Part shown: one piece after another, positions 1 through 10,720 of the stretch
Layout of the letters: each line of letters opens with the position of its first letter
How positions within the stretch are numbered: position 1 is the first letter of the stretch
Assembly: GCF_050947875.1 (NCBI RefSeq)
Contig: NC_134568.1
Span: 201,739,043-201,803,042 of the forward strand
Direction: 5' to 3'
Length of the DNA stretch: 64,000 nucleotides
Origin: Dermacentor variabilis
Lineage: Eukaryota > Arthropoda > Arachnida > Ixodida > Ixodidae
The notes under the pieces: generated by a model
Seen by the model: the letters and a program-made list of their open reading frames with translations, nothing else
Database searches by the model: none
What the model was told of the DNA's origin: nothing
Position numbers and translations under genes: made by a program

Positions 1-834
1 TTCAGCACGTTCCAAGCACTTTTCGCCGGAGCTACCTTCAATGCACAGGCGCATCTCTTCGCTCAAGGACCCATAGAATTGCTTCATGCTGATTAACTCA
101 ACAACCTTGTCGTGACAACCGAACGCATCTTCCCCTTTTAGCCACTCAATTAAATTGACTTTCAACTTATAAGTGAAACCTTGAAAAGAATCGCCCGGTG
201 TTCTAGCTGCCTCACGAAAACAACGGCGGAAAGCCACCGCTGAGAGGCGATATTTCCTTAGCAACGCAGGTTTTACTTTCTGATAGTCATCTGTATCGTG
301 TCTCGCTATAGCCTTGCAATTATTTCGGTTGCTTCGCGAGGAAGAGTGGTCAGAATCTATTGTGGCCAACTCTCTAGTGCCAGCCCACTTTTCTGACAGG
401 TTAATTCAAAAGTAACGAGAAATAATCCTATGCCATCGTTTACCTTGTACGACGGCATGAGATCTCTTATTTTCACGCCTGCTTCACCTGAACCTCTTTC
501 ATTTATTGAGATGTTATTTGCCGATTGTCTGGCCAGATCCCGCTGCACGTCTAGTTCTTTTAGCTTTAGTTCATGAGCTCCTCTATTCCTCTCGTTCCTT
601 TCTTTCTGCAGCTTCCTTTTGGTCAGTTCTCTGCCTTTCTTCTGCAGCGTATTGTTCAGCTTTCTCAGCTCGGTTCTCCATCTCTTCCCATGCTTCTGAA
701 ATTTCGCCCTCAAGAGCCCCGCACTTCTCGATCACCTCAATAAGCTGCGGCTTTTTCTCACTTTTCCCGATCTCAATTCCCAGCTCTTCACACAGTAATA
801 ACAACTCTGGCTTTCTCCGTTTGCTTAAATCCAT
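1..834 (-). pseudogene. Broken gag relic of a Gmr1-like Ty3/gypsy LTR element, cut by the window edge
   Basis: The ATG at 834 opens a capsid-type gag matching the better copy at 14088: both begin MDL..RKP, have a lysine/glutamate-rich coiled-coil-like segment, then the block D.GLFLV.FE.TC.K.G...E.WPQ. A Gag protein would form the particle that packages element RNA. The frame shifts near 590, hits a stop at 357-359, another near 315 and shifts again near 300. Homology continues in pieces to base 1 (FRR.FREA, then a segment containing EWLKGEDAFG), so the rest lies outside the window. The sequence 835-987 matches the 5' leader upstream of the 14088 gag (GGTGAG.GC..GACTTTCTT). Noncoding today; family assignment is by homology to the 13.2-kb element. 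Confidence 0.8.
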
Positions 835-987
835 GGTCAATTCCGAACGAGGACTGCTGTGGCGTGGGCAAGCTTTCAACAGGAGCCTGCACGCACAGAA
901 ACTAATTTGCCGTTTTAGAACGCACACGAGCTAAAACCTGGCAAATTCTCAAAGAAAGTCAAGCGCTCACCATTCTGCTGAAGGCAG

Positions 988-1000
988 GCCGAAGGGTGGA
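988..1000. repeat. 13-bp target-site duplication, left copy
   Basis: GCCGAAGGGTGGA here is repeated exactly at 6301-6313. The two copies bracket the non-LTR element, as expected for target-primed insertion. Confidence 0.9.
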
Positions 1001-1178
1001 AGGAAGGAAGGAAAAAGTGGAGAAGGAAGGCAGGGAGGTTAACCAGTTTTGCCTAACCGGTTTGCTACCCTACACATGGGAGCGGGATGGGGGGGGATGA
1101 AAGAAGGGGAGAAGAGATAGAGGGCACACACATCGTTGGTTACAGTCTGTCACTCTTGTGCGGTACGTGACATCACTG
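1001..1178 (-). other. 3' UTR and simple tail of the 1001-6300 non-LTR element
   Basis: Between the ORF2 stop and the TSD. Read on the minus strand it holds a GTAGGGTAGCAAACCGG block, then a pyrimidine-rich stretch ending in repeated TTCC units. A similar TAGGGTAGCAAACCGG block followed by pyrimidines recurs at 49733-49800, so this looks like a shared 3' recognition end. Confidence 0.65.
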
Positions 1179-4100
1179 TCACAGCCGCTTGTCCAAGCCC
1201 GTATCCTTCATAAACCGAAGTAGTCCCTTCATCGCCTTCAGCTGCGATGACTTCAGTCGGCGATACGTGAAAATGGTTGCAACAGACAATGGTCTATTGT
1301 CAAGGTGCGCTAGAACGGACGCCATGGACTGTCTCTGAGCGTTATATTCAGGACAGTCGCACAGAATGTGTTCCAGCGTCTCCTCGCAAAGACAGGCATT
1401 GCAGAGAGCGTTGTCGGCCATACCAATGCGAAACGAGTAAGATTTCGTGAAGGCCACCCCTAGCCATAAGCGATAAAGCAGGGTGGCCTCACTTCGGCGG
1501 AGTCCGGTTGGCATACATAGATGCATCAAGGAGGGCAGGTCGTGTTGATGATTGCTGCGGTTGGTCTGGCTGCTGGGTGTGCACCATAGAGAGAGCGTGA
1601 TCTCCCGTGCAAGCACTTGAAGTCTGCTGGCTGCGTCGGACCGTGAAAGTGGTATGGCCTCTTCCTGTGTGTCTTCAAGAGCTGTCCGAGCGGCTTTATC
1701 GGCGTCTTCATTTCCGATGACGCCGCAGTGACTTGGCAGCCACTGAAACGTCACGTGATGTCCTTTCTCATGTGATGTATGAAGTAGGCATCTAATATCG
1801 AATACGAGCTGTTCGAATGGCCCGCGACGCAGAGCTGATAGTACAGATTGTAGGGCTGCCTTTGAGTCGCTGAAAATTGACCATTGTCGAGGTGGTTCCC
1901 GATTGACAAAACAAAGTGCAGCTCGAAGAGCAGCTAGTTCCGCAGATGTAGAAGTCGTTGGGTGGTCAGTCCTAAAGCTGATGGTAATACCGCTTTCTGG
2001 GACGACTACAGCACCGGAAGAACACTGGATGTTTGTGGAACCGTCAGTATAAATATGCGCACGGTCTGCGTACCGCTCGTGCAGAAGAAGCAGAGACAGT
2101 TGTTTCAGCACAGGCGACGACAGCTCAGACTTTTTCCCGATTCCTGGCACGTTGAGATGGACTGTGGGGCTGACAAGGCACCAAGGGGGCATCGATGGTT
2201 TAGATGTAGCGGTGAAGCCCGAGGGAAGTTTGTCGTTGTACTTGACAATAGTTTTTGAGAATGATGCTTGGTGCCTGTCTGAAGGTAGTGTTGCAAGGTG
2301 GTGATAGGGGGCCCGTGCCAAATGTCTGATATGCGTTCTCAGGGTTTCCACCGTGATGTGAGTCTGCATTGGATGGTCCCGAGCAATCGCAATAGTTGCC
2401 TCAGTTGACGTGCATCTCGGCAAACCAAGACAAACTCTGAGTGCTTGAGCTTGCGCTGCTTGCAGAACACGAATATTTGTCTTGCAGGTGTTGTTCAGTA
2501 CAGGTAGACTGTATCTTAAAAAACCGAGAAAGAGAGCTCTGTAGAGTCTCAGCATTGCGTCTACTGACATCCCCCACGTCTTTCCTGTCAGGTATTTAAA
2601 CAACTGGGAGGTTGCTGTTAGGCGTCGTTTCATGTAAGCTACGTGCGGGCTCCAACAGAGGTCTCGGTCGATAATTACGCCAAGAAATCTGTAGGTTCAG
2701 ACATAGGAAATGGTCCGCCCATTGATTGAGATGACATAAGGCGTCATTGGTTTGCGAGTAAACGGCACTAGGGCGCATTTTTCTGGCGATATGCTGAGAC
2801 CTTGTTCACACAAGTAGCTCGCTGTCAAAGTAGCCGCTCTCTGAAGCCGTGCACGTATCTGAGGACGTGTGACTGCCGAAGTCCAGAGACAGATGTCGTC
2901 TGCGTATACTGAAATTTTGGTGGTAGTTGGCAAGTGGTCAGCAAGCCCAATAAGAGCGAGGTTGAAGAGCGTCGGGCTGAGAGCACCGCCTTCAGGAACG
3001 CCCTTGCTGGTATAGCGTCGCGTAGTTGGCCCATCGTCAGTTAATACATAGAGTGATCTTGCAGATAGGTAACTTGCAATCCATAAAAATACTCGGCCAC
3101 CTAAGCCAACCGTCACAAGAGCGTCGAGAATAGCCTCATGTAATACGTTATCGTATGCCCCTTTCACATCTAGGAATAAAGCTGCAGATAAACGTTTACG
3201 GGACCTTTCGTGCTGGACATATGAAACGAGATCAACGACATTGTCGATGGAAGAGCGGTCACGTCGGAAGCCAGCCATGGAACTCGGATAAATCTTGTAG
3301 TGTTCAAGGTACCATTCCAGGCGGCCAAGGATCATCCGTTCCATTATCTTTCCTACACAGCTGGCCAACGCTATCGGGCGGTAAGAGGTGAGCTCTAGCG
3401 GGGATTTGCCCTGCTTCAAGATTGGCACCAGGCGGCTCACTTTCCATTCGTCAGGAACATTTCCCTCCTGCCATGAGGTGTTGTAGAGACTCAATAGTGC
3501 TATCCGTGCGGATGCTCCGAGATAGCACAAGGCTCGGTATGATATACCATCTGGACCCGGAGATGATGAGCGCCTGCAGAGAGCTAGTGCCGCCTCGAGC
3601 TCCTCCATTGTAAAAGGAAGGTCCATGCGGCAATCTCGGGAATGGGGGACATCATCTCGGGCTGGAGGATCTGGACGTGTCGCTTGGTCTGCCATTCGCG
3701 CACAAAAGTCTTCTGCGACAGCGATGTCTTGCCGCCCTTGGAAAAGCGCGAGTGCCTTGAATGGAAAACGCTGTTCCGGAAGGCAACGCAGACCTTGCAC
3801 CGTTTTCCAAACGTGAGACAGCGGCTTGCGGGGGTCGAGTGTTTGGCAAAACGTTGCCCAACGTTCCGACGCTAATCTATTCATTCGACGCTGAATCTTC
3901 TTTTGTATCCTCCTGGCTGCCCGAAGGTCATGGATTGATCTTGTACGCCGATATCGACGTTCCGCCCGGCGACGAAGTGCGCGAAGTCGCTCTAATTCTA
4001 TGTCGAAGTCGTTTCGCGTGTGAGATATCGTCAGTATGCGAGTGGCGTTCCGCATCGTATTTTTAATTGTTTGTTCTAACCCAGAGGGTAGGCCCTCGCT

Positions 4101-4862
4101 GCAGGCATCTTCCATATCAGATTTGAAGTTGGCCCATTGAATCGTCCGAATGGTATTTCGTGGGCCAGATCTAGACGACAAGCCTTTGATGGTCATATAG
4201 GTGGGAATGTGATCACTCCCATGTGTCTCAATATCTGGTAACCACTTCACATATCTGGCGAGAGAGTTGGAGACAAAAGCAAGGTCGAGGCAGCTGCCGT
4301 ACGTCACGCCTCGAAGAAAGGTGGGGCTACCATCGTTCAAGAGAGTAAGGCCATGGTTGTAGGCGATGCTTGATAATCTTCGTCCTCTTGCATTTGTCTT
4401 TGTACTTCCCCATGCTGGATGGTGTGCATTGAAATCTCCTATGATGACCCATGGGGCGGGGCAAACACTCAAAATATCCGCTAATCTTTTAGTGTCGAAA
4501 TTGCTGGAAGGCGATATATACACGCCGATGAGAGTAAACAAGAGTTTGTTCTTTTTAACTGTGATGCAAATATACTGATTGTCGTCGTGGGGCGCAATTG
4601 GTTGCAAAACATAGGTGAGTTCACGTCGAACAAAAACGATGATCTTGCTGCATGCACTATTTGTTGATGACATGAAACATTCGTACCCTGAAAGTCTGAT
4701 TGGTTTCGACAAGTTGGGCTCACAAATGACGATGAGTGGAAACACATTGGTGTACACATACTGACGGAAATCTGAAATTCGTGATTTTAGCCCTCTGGCG
4801 TTCCACTGCATGACAGACGCTGCCTTGACTTCTTTTCGGAAGGATGGGGTATGGGTAGCCAT
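1179..4862 (-). pseudogene. ORF2 polyprotein: AP-like endonuclease, reverse transcriptase, RNase H; one in-frame TGA
   Basis: ORF2 would nick target DNA and reverse-transcribe element RNA. The first ATG (4862, MATHT) lies four bases after the ORF1 stop (TAG, AAAG, ATG), which suggests termination-reinitiation; an open frame without ATG reaches back to 4883. Domains in order: endonuclease (QWNARGL near the N terminus, GDFNAHHPAWGS, GSDHIPT), then RT with FLDVKGAYDNV, GVPEGGALSP and YADDICLW (catalytic Asp pair kept), then RNase H with YTDGST, SAELAALRAAL, FSDSKAAL and a terminal DADKAAR. A Cys/His cluster follows (C.AC..ETLEHILCDC). The TGA at 2699-2697 splits the reading frame between RT and RNase H, but flanking codons stay in one frame, so restoring it would need only one base. 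Length is about 1,230 codons, normal for the group. Confidence 0.88.
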
Positions 4863-4866
4863 CTTT

Positions 4867-6087
4867 CTAGTTGAGGGATTCAAGCACTGGGCTTAAGGCG
4901 TCCAGCACTTTAAGTGCGCTTCGAGCAGACGGTGTCCCCATCTCAACTAAAATCGTTCGGATGGCCTCCATGAGGGAACGTAGCACCGAGATGACGTGAT
5001 CTGTTTTAGGTGAATCATCAATGGCCGGAGAAGGCTCCGATGGCGCCGTGACCTTCTGAGGTTCCTTAGCAAGGGAGCGGCTCGGTAGCGTAGGCCATTC
5101 CTCTAAAGAAAGAGTCTTATCTGATGCCCTCGTGGAAGTGGTGGGCCCTTTCGCGTCGCGACTAGATGGTTCCGTAGTGGAGCGGGTACTATCGCTTCGC
5201 TCATGCGCCTTCTTTGAAGACGTACGACGGTGCCGACGTAGACGCCGACGCCGGACTACTTCGGCTGCCTCCCTGTGGGCCGAATTGTCTCTGGCCATTT
5301 GCTTAAGAACCGCGCGCTCCCTCTTGATGCGGGGGCAGTCCTTCGACGAGGCTGCGTGAGGGCCGCTACAGTTGGCGCACTTCAGAACTGTGGCACCGCA
5401 GGTCACTTCTGCATGAGGTTCAGCGCAACGGGGACACAGAAGCGAGTTGGGACACACGCCCTTTACGTGTCCTAGCCTGAAGCACTGATGGCATTGAAGC
5501 GGCTTCTGGATGAATGGTCGAACTGGATGTCGAAAATGTCCGACTTTAACGTGGGAGGGTATGCAATCCCCCTTGAAGATTACTTTTACGCAGCGCGAGT
5601 TCCCAAGACGGCACACTTGCGTAATGATCGTGCCCTCGTTAGCCGGCTTGATGAGGCTAGGTAAATCTTTATTGGGAATGGCAATGTCAATGTCGTAAAT
5701 TACACCGGCTATCGATGTGTCGTCGATCGGGATGAAGGGGCGCATTTTGATTCCGCCAAGCTCCGTGATATCTTGAAGTGTTCCAAGCGCACTCGCGTTG
5801 TACACGTCTATGGCGAGTATATTCTTGCGTGGGTTTATTCTGATGTCTTTAATTTGATCCGGCACCGCACGTTCCAGAAAAATGGATAGGGCTTGCCTGT
5901 TCAGCAACCGTAGGTTGCTTGACGGTTCTTCCGGCATAAAGATGATGACGTGTGGCCAGCGCGCAGGCCTTGACTTCATAGTCGTAGTGCTCGCAGGAGA
6001 AGACGGCGCTGTGTTGGCGATCTTTCTCTTCGCCCTCTTACTCCGGACGGGTATGAAGCCGTCGTCGGATGAGTCGTCTTCCGACAT
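4867..6087 (-). CDS. ORF1 Gag-like RNA-binding protein with zinc knuckles
   Basis: An intact 406-codon frame starting at a clear ATG (MSEDDSSDDGF). Non-LTR ORF1 proteins coat element RNA and help deliver it to the nucleus. The N terminus is acidic then basic; residues ~45-150 hold the conserved IRINPRKNILAIDVYN segment seen in tick ORF1 proteins; residues ~195-255 hold a run of CCHC-type knuckles (CHQCFRLGHVKGVC, CPRCAEPHAEVTC, CANCSGPHAASSKDC). The C-terminal third is low-complexity Arg/Ser-rich (RRRRLRRHRRTSSKK), then Ser/Pro/Thr-rich. The stop lies four bases before the ORF2 ATG. No lesion seen. Confidence 0.85.
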   Translation of the reverse strand: MSEDDSSDDGFIPVRSKRAKRKIANTAPSSPASTTTMKSRPARWPHVIIFMPEEPSSNLRLLNRQALSIFLERAVPDQIKDIRINPRKNILAIDVYNASALGTLQDITELGGIKMRPFIPIDDTSIAGVIYDIDIAIPNKDLPSLIKPANEGTIITQVCRLGNSRCVKVIFKGDCIPSHVKVGHFRHPVRPFIQKPLQCHQCFRLGHVKGVCPNSLLCPRCAEPHAEVTCGATVLKCANCSGPHAASSKDCPRIKRERAVLKQMARDNSAHREAAEVVRRRRLRRHRRTSSKKAHERSDSTRSTTEPSSRDAKGPTTSTRASDKTLSLEEWPTLPSRSLAKEPQKVTAPSEPSPAIDDSPKTDHVISVLRSLMEAIRTILVEMGTPSARSALKVLDALSPVLESLN

Positions 6088-6300
6088 AGAGTACAGCTCG
6101 GTGTCTTCGGTGTCGCTGGGGGAGCCAACTCACTTCCTTGCGGTTGACAGCCGTGATGACTTCTGGCCAGGCGGGCCTGTGGCATGCTCCGCGTCCATGG
6201 TCGCAAGACGGGGAGGTGAGGCACCCCGAAAGGCAAAGAGTTCACCAAAATGCAGAGAGCACAGAAACAAGCGTTCTGTCAAGAAGACACTTCGTCGTCC
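6088..6300 (-). other. 5' UTR and internal promoter region of the non-LTR element
   Basis: This stretch runs from the exact 5' junction at 6300 to the ORF1 ATG at 6087. Complete I-group elements normally carry an internal RNA polymerase II promoter here; no diagnostic motif is visible. Confidence 0.5.
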
Positions 6301-6313
6301 GCCGAAGGGTGGA
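6301..6313. repeat. 13-bp target-site duplication, right copy
   Basis: GCCGAAGGGTGGA, identical to 988-1000; marks the 5' junction of the minus-strand non-LTR element. Confidence 0.9.
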
Positions 6314-6345
6314 GTATCCCATTGCTGCCAACCAGCTGATACAAT
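6314..6345 (-). other. Displaced leader and primer-binding-site relic of the 1-987 LTR element
   Basis: On the minus strand this reads CAGCTGGTTGGCAGC followed by AATGGGATA, matching the sequence just inside the 5' LTR at 13771 (ACTGGTTGCCAGCGGTGAGAT). It is therefore the continuation of the leader at 988, pushed 5.3 kb away by the insertion. The LTR itself should begin just beyond 6342 (minus-strand end TATCA), but its other end is not recognisable. Confidence 0.55.
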
Positions 6346-6517
6346 CTCGACCGGGTGAGGTGGGTCTTCACCGCAAGATTTAAGAAACGACGACGAAGGC
6401 AGGCATCTTGATGATGAAAAAAGAAAGTAGAAAACAATGCATTCGCCTCATTGGTACATGGTTGTGACTCTATCCGAGTCTCGAGCGGTTCTGATTAATA
6501 CGGGGGCCAGGACAGCC
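6346..6517. other. Gap: possible LTR relic, then start of tandem-repeat sequence
   Basis: No gene. The left part may be decayed LTR of the minus-strand element. The last ~25 bases (TACGGGGGCCAGGACAGCC) match the end of each tandem-repeat unit at 7742-7760 and 8022-8040, so the tandem array extends to this point and was split by the TIR element that follows. Confidence 0.5.
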
Positions 6518-6521
6518 TTAA

Positions 6522-7507
6522 AGGGCCCCTCACCAGGCCCCATAGCAAAATTTTGGTTATACGCTGGAAGTTGTTATGTGTCCTCTAGGGAGCGTTCTGC
6601 CGCAAAAAAAAAAAGAGAGATTCAAATCGGCTCATTAATAGCCGAGATAGAAATATTTCAGTGCCGCGAACCCACGATTTCAGGAGGCGAGCTCCACTGC
6701 ATAGCGAGACTCTCCACTAGCCCAGTCTAGCCTCCGCAAGCGAAATTCCTTCCCTGCGTTCTCCCATGCCGGAACTAGAGCACAGTGTATGTCTTTCACC
6801 GTGACCTAGAGGATCGCGTGACACGTACGTCACGGGAGCCGCCTTCATTTTTTTTTCCTTGCTTTTTTTTTTTCGGCTCTGCGCACTTGCGCACGCGGCG
6901 TTGCGCGCGAGCTGTTATCGTTTCGCGCAGCGCACGATTTTGCACGTTGTGCACAAGAACACATGACTAGCGGTACAATTCAGTGCTACACGAATACTGA
7001 GGAAGAACAAGCGGATCGCAGAGCATGATCATGGCCGTTGGAACACGGTACAAAGTGGCATAGTTTCGGTACCTGTGCTCGTGACTGTACGACTGCGGGA
7101 ACAAGCAGACGAAGCGGAAGTACATTTCTCTTGCGTCGGTGCGAAGTAAAACAAAAGACACGCACACAATCCGCTTTGTGTTTTATTATTTCTCTAAACT
7201 TCAATTCGTCAATTCAAGCAACAGATCACAGCCAGATACCATATCGCTTGAATAATTCTCTAAGTCACGTGTCACCACGAGCGACGTCACACTGCGGACA
7301 CTAGTACGTAGGCGCAGGTGCATGAGTACGTCATCGTCCGGTTTGGAGTGCGGTCGCCGCGAGGGAAAGGGCAAACGGCGTTCGGACTGAAATTTCAGAT
7401 CTTTCCACGGCGCGTAGCGATGTAATGCTTTGCAAAGACGATCGTTAGCGCGCATTGTATGCTCTGCGCTTGTCGGCTCAAAATGGCCATACGTGGTGAG
7501 GGGCCCT
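6522..7507. mobile_element. 986-bp TIR element (MITE-like) flanked by TTAA on both sides
   Basis: The left end AGGGCCCCTCACCA (6522-6535) is the exact reverse complement of the right end TGGTGAGGGGCCCT (7494-7507). Both ends are flanked by TTAA (6518-6521 and 7508-7511), the target duplication of piggyBac-type transposases and of some other TTAA inserters. No transposase is encoded: frames inside are short and unrecognisable. It holds poly-A and poly-T runs near 6604 and 6847-6873. Related tandem-repeat units at 7742-7775 and 8022-8055 show the uninterrupted site (GGCC, TTAA, ATAACC), which supports insertion. Superfamily is inferred from TTAA only. Confidence 0.8.
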
Positions 7508-8394
7508 TTAAATAACCCTTCGCGCTCTTGTGGTGGTCGATGTCGTCTTGGAAAACTTTGGAAACGTGTGAAAGTATCACTGCCTTCGTCAGGTTCTGAA
7601 GTCGATGAGCTACTGCCCTTCGTGTGTTCTCCCTTTCGTCCTTCCTTTTGTGTCTTTTTCGGAGAAGAGGGCAATTATGTCGACATGGGAACGGCCCCTT
7701 GAACGTTTCTCACACTTGACAGGTCGATCATAGCACGGCTAACGCGGGGGCCAAGACGGCCTTAAATAACCCCTTGCAGTCTTGTGGTAGTCGATGTTTT
7801 CTTGGAAAACTTGGGGAATCTGTGGAAACGTCAGTGCCTTTGTCAGCTTGGGAAGTCCGCGAGCACATTCCCTTCGTGTCTTCTCCTCTTCGTCCTTCCC
7901 GTTCTGTCTGTTCAGGGCGTTAAGGGGTGACGCTTTTTCAGGGAAGAGGGCAATTATGTCGACATGGGAACGACCCCTTGAACGTTTCTCACACTTGACA
8001 GGTCGATCATAACATGGCTAACACGGGGGCCAAGACGGCCTTAAATAACCCCTTGCAGTCTTCTGGTAGTCGATGACTTCTTGGAAAACTTGGGAAACGT
8101 GTGACAGTATCACTGCCTTCGTCAGGTTCTGAAGTCGATGAGCTCCTGCCCTTCTTGTGTTCTCCTTTTCGTCCTTCCCTTTGTGTCTGCTCAAGGCGTA
8201 AAGGTGTGACGCTTTTTAGGAGAAGAGGGGAATCATGTCGACATGGGAACGCGCGCCTAATGTTTCTCACACTTGACAGATCGATGTCCAGGCTTATCCT
8301 AACAGCCTTTACTTGGACGAGGCAAATCATCTTGTGATGGGAACGTACGCCTGAATGTTACTCACACTTGACAGGTAGATCATAACAGCACTGA
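7508..8394. repeat. Tandem array, ~254-280-bp unit, about three copies plus a partial
   Basis: Unit starts (TTAAATAACC) fall at 7508, 7762 and 8041, with a partial final copy from ~8335 ending near ATCATAACAGC. Each unit contains TCTTGGAAAACTT, GATGAGCTCCTGCCC-like, ATGTCGACATGGGAAC and CACACTTGACAGGTCGATCAT blocks in the same order. Units differ by indels and point changes, so the array is old. Overlapping frames here are repeat-derived and not coding. Confidence 0.85.
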
Positions 8395-9162
8395 GCGCAG
8401 TCAGCTTTGGCGTCCAAGATTTACCACGCCGCGCGACGCACCACACGCAAATCTCGGATGCCGTGAGCCACATCGACGCTTTGCTCTCAATGTATTATGG
8501 CCCGACCTTCTTGCGATTTGTTTCTAAGTGCTTGCTAACAAGATATTATCCACCCGGCATGCTCTGGAAATTTGTGAAGTTATTTTTAAAGCTGACACTT
8601 TACAACCTGGAATGAACGAAATACGCGATTGAACAAAGTTTTTCGCTGCAAATACAACTTCGTTATATCGATCGAGGTTCGACTGTATTCAATTAGTTAA
8701 CAAAAGATCCCTAATTAACTACTTGATTACGGCACATACTGCAATTAGCGAATTGTAGCCGGTTAAACTGCAGGGCGTATCCGCTTGAATCTCCAGGATG
8801 TCACGAGTTTCGAGATATTATTTCCCGAAATTTGGGACGAAATACGTGGGCGTTCCAATTACTTTTGGGGTTCAATGCATAAAAGAGCGTTTTGTGAGAA
8901 ATATAAGTGGAACGACAGTGCATCTTTACGGCGAGTTTGATGGTTTATATATCTCCAAACTAGTGTCATTTTGGAAATTCATTCCAAGTGGATGCGCCTT
9001 GCAAACTCACCGGATACAATTCCTTGAAATATAAACTGCAATATATGCCATAATGTAACTAACCAAAAAGTTAGTAAATATTTTTTAGTTGATTATGTGT
9101 TTCGATTTCTCGTGAAAGCAATGTCCGTCTCTCTGAATAATACAACTGAAGGAGGACTAGAT
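8395..9162. other. Gap without recognisable feature
   Basis: AT-rich sequence of about 0.77 kb. I see no gene, no clear repeat and no TIR pair. Confidence 0.5.
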
Positions 9163-9205
9163 TTATGTTATCTGCAACAGGCGATTTTTAAAAATTTCAG
9201 AAAAC

Positions 9206-10720
9206 TTAAAGATGATCACCTCGTATACCTGCCGTAAGAATGCGTACTCTGCTAAACGTTCTAATTTTACTGGTTTTTGTGCTGCTATAACGATACTCCA
9301 TAATACTCCTGCCATGCGCCAACCGATTCCAACTAGCACGCGTGAATTTCCTAATTTCATCGCCCCACCTAGACTTCTGCCGTCCTCGACTGCCCTTCCC
9401 TTCTCTTGGTACCCATTCTGTAACCCCAATGGTCCAACGGTTACCTAACCTGCGCATTACATGACCTGTCCAGCTCGATTTTTTTCTCTTAATGTCAGTT
9501 AGAATATCGGCTATACCCGTTTGCTCTCCGATCCAAACCGCTCTCTTTCTCTCTCTTAACGTTATGCCTAGCATTCTTCGTTCCATCGCTCTTTGCGCGG
9601 TCCTTAACTTGTTCTCAAGCTTTGTCAGTCTCCAAGTTTCTGCCCCATATGTCAGCACTGGTAAAATGCACTGATTGTACACCTTCCTTTTCAATGATAA
9701 TAGTAATCTGCCAGTCAGGGGCTGACAATGTCTGCCGTATGCGAGCCAACGCATTCTCGTTCTTCTATGAATTTCCTTCTCATGATCAGGGTCCCCTGTG
9801 ATTAATTGACCTAGGTAAACGTACTGCTTCACCGATTCTCGTGGCTGACTGGCGATCCTGAACTCTTATTCCCTTGTCCGGCTATTCATGATTGTCTTTG
9901 TCTTCTGCACATTAATCTTCAACCCCGCTCTTGCACTCTCTCTGTTAAGGTCATCAATCATTTGTTGTAACTCGTCTGCAGTATTGCTGAATACAACAAT
10001 GCCATCGGCAAACCAAAGGTTGCTGACATATTCGCCGTCGATCCGTACCCCTAAGCCTTCCCAGTATAATAGCTTGAATATGTCTTACAAGCATGCGGTG
10101 AATAGCATTGGAGAGATTGTGTCTCCCTGTCTGACCCCTTTCATAGGTATCTTCGTGCTTTTCTTGTGCAGAATAAAGGTAGCTGCGGAATCTGTGTAGC
10201 TACTTTCCAAGATATTTACATAAGCGTCCTGTACTTCTTGATTACGTAATGCCTCTATGACCGCTGGTATCTCTACTGAATCAAATGCTTTTTCGTAATC
10301 TATGAAAGCCATACAAAGAGGCTGATTGTACTCTGCGGATTTCTCGATTACCTGAAAATTGATATGGATGTGATCTATTATAGAGTATCCCTCCCTGAAG
10401 CCAGCCTGTTCCCTTGGTTGGCTAAAGGCCAGTGTTGCCCTTACTCTTTTGCAAATTATCTTGGTGAATATTTTATAGAGTACTGGAAGTAAGCTAATGG
10501 GCCTATAATTTTTCAATTCTTTAACGTCTCCCTTTCTGTTGATTAGTATAATGTTTGCATTCTTCAAGTTTTCTGGGACCCTTGAAATCGATAGAGACTT
10601 CGTATAGAGAGCCGCCAGTTTTTCAAGCATTATTTGTCCTCCATCTTTGATTAGGTCAACTGTTATTCCACCTTCTCCTGCCGCTTTGCCCCGTTTCATG
10701 TACTGCGAGGCCCTTCCGAC
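9206..10720 (-). pseudogene. RTE reverse transcriptase and C-terminal domain, catalytic motif mutated
   Basis: The RT would copy element RNA at the nicked target. Visible motifs: AAGEGGITVDLIK, NYRPISLLPVLYK, QAGFREGYSIIDHI, FIDYEKAFDSVE, GVRQGDTISPMLF. The active-site motif near 10000-10015 reads FADG instead of FADD, so the second metal-binding Asp is lost. After a break, 9832-9206 carries the C-terminal domain (GQLITGDPDHEKEI, RWLAYGR, TYGAETWRLTK, RSWGH-type GHVMRRLGNRW). Stops or frameshifts fall between 10085 and 9833. A homologous fragment of this C-terminal part sits at 57655-57905. Confidence 0.8.

Larger units (their letters stand above)
1001..6300 (-). mobile_element. Full-length I-group non-LTR retrotransposon, two ORFs with RNase H
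   Basis: A 5.3-kb unit reading right to left: 5' UTR (6300-6088), ORF1 with zinc knuckles (6087-4867), ORF2 with endonuclease, reverse transcriptase and RNase H (4862-1179), 3' UTR and a TTCC-type tail ending at 1001. It is bounded by a perfect 13-bp TSD, so both ends are exact. An RNase H domain after the RT is typical of I-group elements (I, R1-like and relatives). The insertion lies in the untranslated leader of an older minus-strand LTR element. One in-frame TGA in ORF2 is the only disabling lesion I found, so this is a relatively recent copy. Confidence 0.9.

Noticed and set aside
7201..7674. 157-codon minus-strand frame
   Set aside because: It spans the junction of the TTAA element and the tandem array, so it has no independent origin as a gene.
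7508..8394. CRISPR-like array
   Set aside because: Units are ~260 bp with no short repeat/spacer structure, in a eukaryotic genome; ordinary tandem repeat.
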